The notes beneath the pieces are model-generated. The model was not told where the DNA came from. It did not search any database and saw nothing but the letters and a program-made list of their open reading frames with translations. This document shows positions 48,162-58,300 of a stretch of DNA of 64,000 bases, piece after piece. The DNA comes from Corella eumyota (Eukaryota; Chordata; Ascidiacea; Phlebobranchia; Corellidae). Positions within the stretch are counted from its first letter, which is position 1. Each line of letters starts with the position of its first letter. The stretch covers positions 1,488,001 through 1,552,000 of the forward strand of contig OY720098.1 of NCBI GenBank assembly GCA_963082875.1, written 5' to 3'. The position numbers and the translations under genes are program-made.

Positions 48162-50959
48162 CTGTAACAAAAAACATAAAATAAACGTTAAAAATATGCT
48201 CATAACTTAGCATAGAGGACCATAATTAATAATAAATTATACTACCACTAAAATTAAACAGGTGAAAAAGCTTTACAATTGTACCAAAAATAGTTTTTTT
48301 TTAACAAAACTGGAACTAAAATGGAGGTAAACTTCTAAACTTACAAATTTTTTAAAACTAAAAAGTAACTTTTTTACAAAATAAACGCTATTATTCTTAA
48401 TCCTTTTCCTTATTTTATAGCTTTAATATCTATCTGTTTAAATTTATTTTAATTTTTGACTTTAATAACTTAATATTAATAAAATTTTAAAATCTATAAT
48501 TATATTTATTATATAACTATTTCAAACCAAACATTTAAATTCGTGTTAAAACCTTTTTATTCTTTTAATAATAAAACAATGTTTAAATTTTAATAGTTTT
48601 CCTCATATTGAAAACAAAAAATCGTTTAAATTACTAATTCTTCGAAATTGTCAACTTAATACTTCAATTTATAATTAACCTAATTAATAAATCTTTATTT
48701 GTTGTTTTGCTAATTATTTCAAATATTTCAAACCAACCGTTGAATTATTATTACATACATGTCACAAATTTAATGCATTAGTCTTAGTCTGGTTTGTATA
48801 ATTTATAACAGACCAACTTAAGCTCTGAATGCATTTGAAGCTACAAGTCCAGATAATTAATTAAAGTTAAATTCTCCTTTTTTGCCGGTTCTCTCTGTTT
48901 TTAGACCGTCACGTTTTTAAAATATTTGCGGTGTTTTAAGCGCCTAATGCCCGCCATTTTGATTTAACATCCGCGGGGATAGGTAACTCGTTTTTAAGCT
49001 TTGTAACATATTTAAAACCGACACGTTAATAATAATCGAATAGCAAATGATCTTTTCTTTTATAATTAAACTTCGGAAAGGCTTGGAAGTCAAGCAATCA
49101 GTTTCGTATAACTTTTTAACTTTTTCTCCAATAAGCTAGCTCGAATATTAATTACATCCTTTGCAGTTTGTCTGCCTAACGCGGTCACGTGACGCGTTTA
49201 ATATACAATCGACCGTCAAAAAGTGTAATTAATAACGCCAGGTTACCTTTAGTGAAAACCAGGGTATTTAATCATTCGATAAAATGGAAGCACAGGCCGC
49301 TGAAAAGTGATTTTCTTTCGACTGCGTTTTGTTTTTAGGAAATTTATTTCGAAATTTTTCAGCGGGTTTAATCGCTTAGGGAAGTCGGCTTGTGATCTAT
49401 ATTCGCTTTTTCGTTTTATTTATTATCTTTCTATCCGGCATGAGTGGGAAATTTCAGACAACAAGTCCCATAGCTCGTTGAAAAATGATTTTATCCGTTT
49501 TAGAAAATCGCTTTCACCTGAAATTTTAATGGTTAAACACCGAGCTAATTATATTAACATTGTTTTTATAGGTAAAGTTAATGGTTAAATAATGTACGCC
49601 TATATCCTAAGTTAAATTTCTAATTTTAAATGCTTTAAATTAAAAAAATAGTAATGCCTTTATTTTTACAAGTTTATTTGTAGTTTTTATTTTTTTATAA
49701 CGCGTTAAAATTTAACTAACCAAATTTAATAACATACTTTAATTAAAATATTTAGATTTCTCTAATACAGTCTTTATTAAGCCATCCACAACTTTAAATT
49801 CCAAACTAGAGTTAAACAGTTTCTTTAATTTTACGAACGTTAACTATGTTTAACCGTAAAGAAAAAATTAAGAAACTATTTCACTTATAAAATGTTAAAA
49901 CACCTGCAACACTAACCCTTTACTATAGTTTTAAAATTCATACATTTGCTCTACGCTATATAAAAAACCATATCTTAAAACAATATAAAAACCATATCTT
50001 AAAACTATTTGCCTCGAATTGGTTAATATTTTAACCCTTGCACAAAAAAGAATTGCTTTTAATTGATTGCAATGCACACTTTACAATTTAAATAAGCAAC
50101 AAAAGTTAAAAAAACAACCCCTTTTTCTAAACTATAAAATTTAATTTTGACATCTATACTGGTTTAATTAATTGCAGTTTTACATTTATATAATACCATG
50201 AAATGCACATATGCTTAATCTTAAATACTGTGTAAGTGAATGCAAGTTAACAATATCAACTTTTGTACGATTCCCTCTTTCCTGTTTCCATTTCCAGCCG
50301 CAAATCGTGTAAGTTTCGAATTCTAAAACCTTCTCCTACCAGCTGCCTGAGTACATTTTTACTACATGTTACTTTCAGTTGGAGGGGTCATATTATTCTA
50401 GATTAATGACTTATGTTTTTAATATTAAAGCTATTAGAAAGTGACCCTTAATAGTGACCAAACTAAATATTATTTTTAGTTTGACACACTTTTTATAGCA
50501 GCAATTTAAACAGTATAATAAACAATTTAAGAATCCATTAAAAAACAAAAAAAAATTAAGCATTTTTTGGGTTAACTTCTATTTTTATCTTTTAAACATG
50601 GGTTTATAATATATCATTTTACGAGACTAAAATTGTGTTTTAAAAAAACCCAAATCATGTTCTAAGTCTTACTGTAGAGCTGTCAAACTAATCCCACCAA
50701 TGCCTAACTAAACATGACAATTGGCGACCGCATTAAGTTGTTCGAGTCTCAATTCTTTCCTGGACTTGCCATACGTTTGTTATTTTAATTCAGCCTGTTT
50801 ACAATTTACATTACAAATCATTTTACATTTGAAATGCGTAACATTGCGCATAACCCTAGAAATAATTGGTGATTGCATTTACTTGTAGTTAAGTATTCGC
50901 ATCTTTGGTATAAATACCCAACAAAAAAGTTTTACAAGAGTTTAAGCTTTTTTTTAATT
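48162..50959. other. Hox4 upstream DNA
   Basis: AT-rich overall. GC-richer patches lie at about 48880-49000 and 49140-49450; the second includes TCACGTGA at 49185-49192 followed by CGCGT. A 93-codon plus-strand frame at 49307-49588 has no family resemblance and I do not call it a gene. A short direct repeat AAAACCATATCTTAAAAC occurs at about 49965-50005. Confidence 0.45.
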
Positions 50960-51450
50960 TATAGGCCACATTTTGTATTTGTTTGAGCTTATTTTAATTA
51001 ACTACATCTCCTATATTAAACCCTAGTTAAGTACATTACATTGTGTGTTAATAAAGTTTAATTGTTTACTATAAAGTTCACTTAATTCTATAGATGTTTT
51101 GTGTTTGTTTGAGCTAATTCAAATGCACTTTTATTACTTGTATTAAACCTTAGTTAGATAAATTACATGTAAATGTATGTTTGTTGGTGTTACAAATGAA
51201 AATTAGGAAATGTAAAGCTTATACTTTATTTGTGGTTAGTATTGTGTTTGTTTGGGCTAATTTAAATGCACTTTTTTTACTTATAATAAACCTTAGTTAG
51301 ATATATTATATGTATATGTATGCTAATACATTACTAATAAGGTTTAAGTGTAGCCTATATGTTATACTTTATTTTATAGATGTTTTGTGTTTGTTTAAGC
51401 TAATTTAAATGCATTACATTTACCTATATTAAACCCTAGTTAAATACATT
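50960..51450. repeat. Four-copy degenerate tandem repeat
   Basis: Units begin near 50970, 51095, 51241 and 51382 with GTGTTTGTTTGAGCTAATTT-like sequence, followed by AAATGCAC and ATTAAACCCTAGTTAGATAC-like sequence. Spacing is about 125-146 bp and units differ considerably, so the array is old. Confidence 0.65.
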
Positions 51451-52079
51451 ATAAACCAAAATATTTCTTTAATGCAATAATCACACATTAAGGTTTACAT
51501 ATGTATGTCTATAGTTTTTTTATAAACAGTATGTTTAATTTTTTTTTTTTTTAGTTTTATGTTTTAGATTTGGATTTTAAAAGACAAGAATAGGAATGTA
51601 ACTTAATTAGAATTTCTAGTAGATTATGCTTTCAAAGCCTTTGTTTTAGTCTTTAAAATTTATTTAAAAACATCATCACAATATGGTTTAATAATTTATA
51701 ATTCCCGTTAACTAATAAAATAATAATTTAACCATCATCCTGGCAAAGCAAACGTTATCACAAATTTTAAAATTTTTATTGAGATTAATTGTGGTAATCT
51801 TTGGCAATTTAATAATAACTTTAACACAATAATTACTTTTACAAAACTTAAATATTTTAATATCATTTTAAAAAAGGGCTTTTGGCAAAAGTAGAGTCCA
51901 ATTGTTTGTCGCATTTAAAAAAAAACTCCAACTCCTTTTCTAGGAAAGTTATTAGTGATTTCAAGGTACAGAAACTAAATCAAATTTAAATACAAAGCTA
52001 TAGCGTGACTATACAAGAAAAAAACATGCTTTAAATTGTGAGATCATCTTATTTGGGATGGATTCAAAATTCGAAAACT
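51451..52079. other. AT-rich DNA upstream of Hox4
   Basis: No gene or repeat recognised. Confidence 0.35.
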
Positions 52080-52215
52080 TAAATTCATTTCGCTTGAAAA
52101 TCTTTCGTTTCGTGCGGGACTGCGCCACGCGACCTATCACGACCTTGTGACGTCACAATTCGAATGATGACGTCACAAAGAGTGTAGTTTAAATTAGTAA
52201 GGCTGATGGACAGAT
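52080..52215. promoter_or_regulatory. Island with two CREs
   Basis: GC-richer patch (TTTCGTGCGGGACTGCGCCACG) followed by TGACGTCACAATTCGAATGA and a second TGACGTCA about 21 bp from the first. It may be a distal Hox4 element; inference from motifs and composition only. Confidence 0.4.
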
Positions 52216-52782
52216 TTATTCGATTCGTGACAAGAAAATTTATTAAAATTAATCGGGGATTTTTACGGAAATAATTATCAGGTCAAAACGCAAAAACTTT
52301 GTTGAACCATGATTAGGTAAAATCTTTTGTTACGTAATAATCTCTTAAATTACGCGATAATTAAGGTAATTTTGTTATAATTTGCGTTGTTCATTTAAAT
52401 GTTTTTTTTTAATTTTTTGTAAACATATAAAAATAAAATTTTAAATCTTTTTAATAGTAAATGTTGGCTTATAAATTTTTTTTCGGCCATTTTAATTTTA
52501 AATACACGCTACAAAAATGAACAGCATATTTACTTAATTTTACCAGTTAAATTTACCAGCTATTTGAGATACAAACTTTTCATATTAAACTTTAAAAACA
52601 TTTTATTTTTACTTAACAAAAAAAAAATACTGTTAACAAAATATTATTTACTTAAATTCGAAATGTCAAATAATTTTTAAAATCCGTTTAAGTTAAAATT
52701 AATTTGTTTTTTTCGCGTAAAAGTAGATTTGTGAGACAAAATTTATTTTCGCACAAAATTATCGATCACTTTCACATACCAA

Positions 52783-52875
52783 AGACAATTATCTTTTACT
52801 GACCGTCTGGTCATAAGATTAACTCTGTTTAGTCTTTAAGTTTGTTTAGACGATGGTCAGTAGAGATAAACTATC
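52783..52875. other. Imperfect hairpin upstream of Hox4
   Basis: Left arm TTATCTTTTACTGACCGTCT and right arm AGACGATGGTCAGTAGAGAT pair over about 18 bp with a small bulge and a loop of about 45 nt. The size is compatible with a microRNA-like precursor or a decayed inverted repeat. It is not miR-10. Confidence 0.35.
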
Positions 52876-53099
52876 ACAAACAGACTACTAACTGACCATA
52901 CAGCTGTATAATTAATGAGCACACTTTAAATTCACAGACCTTTCAGCTAGGTTCGAATCTGTCACTTTTAACTTAACCCAATACTTTAACTTTTGTATTG
53001 GATTTTAAGGCTAACTTTTTTCTGTTTGGATTCGATTTAGCTAAGTAAGTATATAGAGTTAGGGGTTTGCTATATACACATAAAGGTTCCACTGAAAAC

Positions 53100-53190
53100 G
53101 ATCGATCTTTTAACTTGACATTCTTACCTTCAACTCGAGGGTCACGTGACGTTGTTTTTGCCGTTTTCCATTTTGTTCTTTGCCTTAAAA
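53100..53190 (-). other. Candidate non-coding exon with splice signals
   Basis: On the minus strand a pyrimidine tract and TTTTTAAG precede 53183, and a strong donor GAAG|GTAAGAAT follows 53128. The 56 nt between include TCACGTGA (53142-53149). If this is a transcribed 5' exon it could splice to the Hox4 acceptor at 48162. Chance occurrence is quite possible. Confidence 0.3.
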
Positions 53191-53459
53191 AAAAAAATTA
53201 AAATTTTAAATTTTCTAAAAATTTTTTTAAGTTTTAAAAATTATTAAGTAGTAATTAAAAATTAAAAAAATTATTTTAATCATTAATTGATTTCACAATT
53301 TTTATTTAAATCTGATTTTAATCAATAATAAACCTGATTTGATGGATTCCATCATCTATCTTTAATTACTTTCGCTTTTTAAGTAAAATCTGGTTAGAAA
53401 ATCTATTTTAAACTTTTAAATAAGTATTGAAAACAACTTCGCACCTGGATTTTAAACTA

Positions 53460-53760
53460 GGATCAAGTTAACGTTATTTGATCCTTAAAACAAATCAGTG
53501 TACAGTCGCTCACAACAAAATATTAACAATTCGGCTGACCGGGCTTAAATTTGACGAACGTGAGACTTTAAAGAATTTTAAGTCGAACTTTAAAGAATTT
53601 TAAGACGAACGAATCGTCTGGTCGCCTGTTGTCATAGCAACCCGACAAGTACGCGACCCTGGCCCGAGTTTGACCGGGTCAAAAGTTTACTGGTTTTGTG
53701 ACGTTGACAGAGCGTCGTTGTTGAGATAACAAGCGAAGTTTTTGTCTTTCTTTGGAATTT
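53460..53760. promoter_or_regulatory. Promoter-like island between Hox4 and sulfotransferase
   Basis: GC-richer, with an imperfect X-box palindrome GTTGTCATAGCAAC, GTGACGTTGACAG (a CRE half with a MEIS-type core), GGCCCGAGTTTGACCGGGTC and a two-copy 22-bp tandem (ACTTTAAAGAATTTTAAG) around 53565-53610. The gene it serves is unknown. Confidence 0.4.
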
Positions 53761-55069
53761 TAAAACGCTACGAGTTGTTTTTTAAGTGGCCAAGTTTAGA
53801 TTTTTTTTGGCAAATTAAGGAAAATTTAAATCGAAATTTTTTTTAAAGAATAATTTATTTTTTTACATTTTTTTTTTTACAAAAATTTGTTTATTTTTTA
53901 TCAATTGCATTTAAATTAAAGAAGCTTTAAGAAAAAAGTTTTCTTGTTCAAAAATTTAAAAAATCTAACTTTAAATATTTAATTTTATTAAGATTTAATT
54001 TAAAAATTCTTAAAATAAAATTAATACAATTACCAATATTTTCAAATTTGTATATTCTGAAGGCCTTTTAAAATAAAAAAAACTTTAAAATTAAATGTGA
54101 AAATGGCGTCTTTAATTAAGAAATATTTTAACAAACTTAATTAACTTTTGATTTTTATTAATTAAAAAAATTAAGAAAAAAATAAAATTTGAATTTTTTT
54201 TTTAAAAATCTTTTTTTTAACAAACTAAAATTTTATTAAAGTTAATAATAAAATGAGATTTTAAGGATTACAAATTAAGATTTTGTCATGTTTATTAAAA
54301 CTTGGCATTTGCGCGTGGCATATTTAAACCAAGTTACCATAATATTATGACAGTGTTAAAGCATTGGTCAAGCCTAAAGAATAACAAACATAAACACCGG
54401 AAAAAACTCGGAATCTGAAACCTAAAAAAGGGCTTATACCCTTAAAAAGGGGGTAACAACAAGTAACTATAACCCTTCCCAAACTCGCTTAAAATATTGG
54501 GTTTGGGTGGGAGTTAATTTTTTTATAAATTTTTTTCGATATTCCGTCCATTTTTGTTTTCCGATTTTTCCGCGTTTTCTTTTTTCCGTTTTTTTAACCC
54601 ATTTTTAGTCATGACGTCATATTCAATAAGCGTAAAACTAAATAAAAAACAACTTTACCGCGGATATAAATAAATCGTGTAACACAGAATATTTTGGTTA
54701 AAGTGTTTTTAACGTTGACCTGAAATATTTATGACGTCATAACTGTGGGAAAATTTTAATTAAAGATTGTTTTGTAAATTTTAATTTAATTTTGGTTTAA
54801 AAAAGGATAATAAATATTATTTTTAGGTAATTAAAGAAAAACAACTTATTTATAATTTTTTTTTTAAATATTAAAAAAATACGAATAAGTGTATTTGTTT
54901 GGCGCAGAAAAAGTAAAAATAAATCAAGTAGGTAAAATTGCATACGGTATAAAAATAATATGAAATTTAAAAAAAAAAATTTTGATGGTACGAAAGCAAC
55001 GTTTGGCATAAAGTTTAAGAAAAATTGATTAAACTTAATAAAAATTGCGAATTTTTAAAACAAAAAACA
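53761..55069. other. Intergenic DNA 3' of the sulfotransferase
   Basis: AT-rich, no gene. TGACGTCA occurs near 54612 and 54732. An inverted element GCTTATACCCTTAAAAAGGG lies near 54432. Open frames near 54797 are AT-rich noise. Confidence 0.4.
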
Positions 55070-55396
55070 TTAAATATCTTCTGTAAATGTTAATTCATCT
55101 AATAACTTAATACTGTAGTCTTTTAGTTGATTTTCTGATGTTAGTTTTTTGTAATTTAAAGTCCTGAGTACTGACTCACAAGCGCTCTGCACGTACGACA
55201 CCTCCTGGAACGTTAACACGTTTTGCCATTTCCGCCAGTTGGCGCTCGAGTTGCGCGTCGTTGAGTAGGGGTCGTTTAAAACGGTTTCAAGTAAAAGTTG
55301 TTGATTTTTTAAACGGGATTTGAGTTTGTTTTTAAAATTTTTATTAAATTTGTTTAGAATGTTTCGTCCTCGTGAATCCAAATGATCCAATTCGCC
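55070..55396 (-). CDS. Sulfotransferase exon 6, C-terminus
   Basis: The acceptor TATATTTTAG precedes 55396; the exon starts GELDHLDSRGRN in phase 0 and ends at TAA (55070-55072). It includes a Lys/Asn-rich insert, then NDPYSTTRNSSANWRKWQNV and LTFQEVSYVQSACESVLRTL, matching the family's final helix region. Confidence 0.85.
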   Translation of the reverse strand, partial: GELDHLDSRGRNILNKFNKNFKNKLKSRLKNQQLLLETVLNDPYSTTRNSSANWRKWQNVLTFQEVSYVQSACESVLRTLNYKKLTSENQLKDYSIKLLDELTFTEDI

Positions 55397-58300
55397 CTAA
55401 AATATAAATCACGATTAGTTTAAAATAAAAAAACAAATTTTCAAAGGAGAAAAAAAAACTTTTCTGGGAGATGGTTTTATGTTTTTTTTCGCAAGAAGAC
55501 AACGTAACCCAGATTAAGTTAACGTCATAATCGGTGTTTAAATTGCACGTATTAGCAGATTAAAAAAATAAAAACTACACTAAAAAGTTAAACCTAATAA
55601 ATTAAACCCAAAATATTATAAGAAAAAATGGGTCACGTATGTTGTCCGGTTCTAGACAAAACATAATTACCCTACGGTCCTCCTAAATTCTCTCCTACGG
55701 TAAACGGTCCTCCAAAATTCTTTCCTACGGTATACGGTCCTTCTAAATTCTTTCCTACGGTATACGGTCCTCATAAATTCTCTCCTACGGTAAACGGTCC
55801 TCCTAAATTCTCTCATACGATATACGGTCCTCCTAAATTCTCTCCTACGGTATACGGTCCTCCTAAATTCTCTCCTACGGTAAACGGTCCTCCTAAATTC
55901 TTTCCTACGGTAAACGGTCCTCCTAAATTCTCTCCTACGGTATACGGTCCTCCTAAATTCTCTCCTACGATATACGGTTCTCCAAAATTCTTTTCTACGG
56001 TATACGGTCCTCCTAAATTCTCTCCTACGGTAAACGGTCCTCCTAAATTCTCTTCTACGGTAAACGGAACGTTGTTTTGTTTAGAGCCGGACATCATACG
56101 TGATCCGAAAAATTAATAAAAAAATTTGAGTTATATAGGCTTCCGTAAACTTTACTTCGACGTTTCGTAATTAAAAATACATTTTTTAAACCTATATATT
56201 TTAACGTATAAAAACAGTACCAATATTCGATATATTTTGCTTAAATCGTATCAACCCCTTAATCTGTAACCAAATTAAACATTAGCTCGGTCAAAGTGTT
56301 TAGGCATACGCTTTTTTCGGTATATATCCTTATCCTCGATGTGGGAAAGTCGAATGCGCGAAAACATAGAGTAACATCAGTTACTCCGACCCAGTCTCGA
56401 ATTGCCTGTGGCAGTTTGGAATATTATAGATTATAATTGCCTGATAATTATACTGCTGATTAAGTGCTGGCTCAGCAGGAGTTGGTACCGTTTATGTTGC
56501 CTTACTCAAGGGCTCTAGAGCATGAGAGCAGTGGGGATTGAACCTACGACCTCATGTGTGGTGTAGCAAGTGTTCTTACCACTACACCACGCTGCCGGTG
56601 ATGCAACTATAACACGTGGACGCAGCATTATTTAAAAATCTTATTAAAAATTTATTCTTGCATTTGTATTCGAAGTTATCCATTCTTTAATATTTGAAGT
56701 AAAATCAACTCCAATAAAATCGTAAATTGACTTCGCAATTCTTATCGGTTCTTGACACAAATCTTCATACCTAAAAAAAAAAAATTGAAACAACTTTATT
56801 AAAACAATTTACGTCTTCTTTAAATTCAATGTTGGAGGGACAGTTTCATGTTCCGTACTTTAAGTAACAAAAGTTACTCCAACCAAGTCTCGGGTTGACT
56901 TTTAAAAGTTTGGGGTTCACATTATTCGGGCTCAAAGGTGGTTAAACATAATACAACAGCACAGGCTCAAGTGTAGATAAAGTGGAATTACTGCGGCTCA
57001 AACCCCAAACCTTTTGGCTCGCAGTCGACGCCATGACCGCTTAACCACACTTTTAAACTTTTTTTTTATTTATTTTTTTTCATATCCCCTTAAGGTGATG
57101 GGTTTTATATTTTTTTATTAGGTAGGTGTGTGATATTGTGACGTGTTTAAGCTATCCGTAAACGCCGGGCTCACGGGCGAATAGTGTGGCAATGGTGCGG
57201 CTCAAACCCCAAACCTTTTGGCTCGCAGTCGACGCCATGACCGCTTAACCACACTTTTAAACTTTTTTTTTATTTATTTTTTTTCATATCCCCTTAAGGT
57301 GATGGGTTTTATATTTTTTTATTAGGTAGGTGTGTGATATTGTGACGTGTTTAAGCTATCCGTAAACGCCGGGCTCACGGGCGAATAGTGTGGCAATGGT
57401 GCGGCTCGAACCCCAAACCCTTTGGCCCGTAGTCCGACGCCATGACCGCTTAACCACACTACCTGATTTTTTTTAAATATATTTTTTTCCATTTCACCTT
57501 AAGGTGATAGGTTTTTATTATTTTTATCGGTAAAGGGTGTGTAGTTAGGACGTGTTTGATCTATATGTAAACGCAGGGCTCAAGGACGATTAGTTGGGGC
57601 AATGGTGCGGCTCGAACCCAAAACCTTTTGGTCCGTAGTCCGCTCCCATGTTCGCTTAACTATACACTACTGGACTAAACTTACCTTATTATTCGGTATT
57701 TATCTTCCAACCATTTAATCGACCTCCCTGCTTCCATGTTTTGTTGTATACTGCCGCAAGTGGCCGCTACAGAGTCCTTAGAATTTTCATTTTGGTCGAG
57801 TTGATCTTTTGAACTTAACTGTCCGCGCGGATCTCGAACCAAATGTAAAACCTGAACAATTAACAGTAATAATATTAATTATGACGTTATATTATGGTTT
57901 ATTGGGTCCGAAGGTCCAGTTAAATTTTAAACAAAAAAAAACAAATTTTCACCTTAATATCTAATGCTGGATCTTCTAGTATTGGCCTCAAATTTCGAAT
58001 ATCACAAAGTCGTATTATCTTTGCAGCTATGACGTCACGTGTATTACAGAGCTTTCTAGCGCTGGTAGTGTTCACAGGTTCGCAACCCCGACACGTGGCC
58101 TGATCGCCCTTAGAGCAAGTCAAAGATGTGCAAAGTGTTTTGCTTTTTTCTCTGTAAAAATAATTAATTTTAATTTAAAAAAACAGTTTTTAGTAAATAT
58201 TTTTTTTGTGTATTTCGTGCGAAGGTGTGGTGCACCGGTAAAGAACACTTTTTCCCAATAAAAATATTAAAACCTAAATACCATAAGATGCTGCAGCGCC

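Noticed and set aside
47900-48203. Frames overlapping Hox4 exon 1 on both strands
   Set aside because: Shadows of the real Hox4 exon; the one crossing 48162 also runs through the splice acceptor.
49307-49588. 93-codon plus-strand frame upstream of Hox4
   Set aside because: No family resemblance and composition of AT-rich codons; probably chance in a less AT-rich patch.
48107-55069. miR-10 gene near Hox4
   Set aside because: Neither ACCCTGTAGATCCGAATTTG nor close variants were found on either strand by reading; a computed search of the whole window would be decisive.
55813-56097. Open frame of 94 codons with repeated GGPFTVGENL-like units as a sulfotransferase exon or separate gene
   Set aside because: It is the 30-bp minisatellite inside an element with inverted termini; the frame is open because 30 is a multiple of 3, and no splice sites connect it to the flanking exons.
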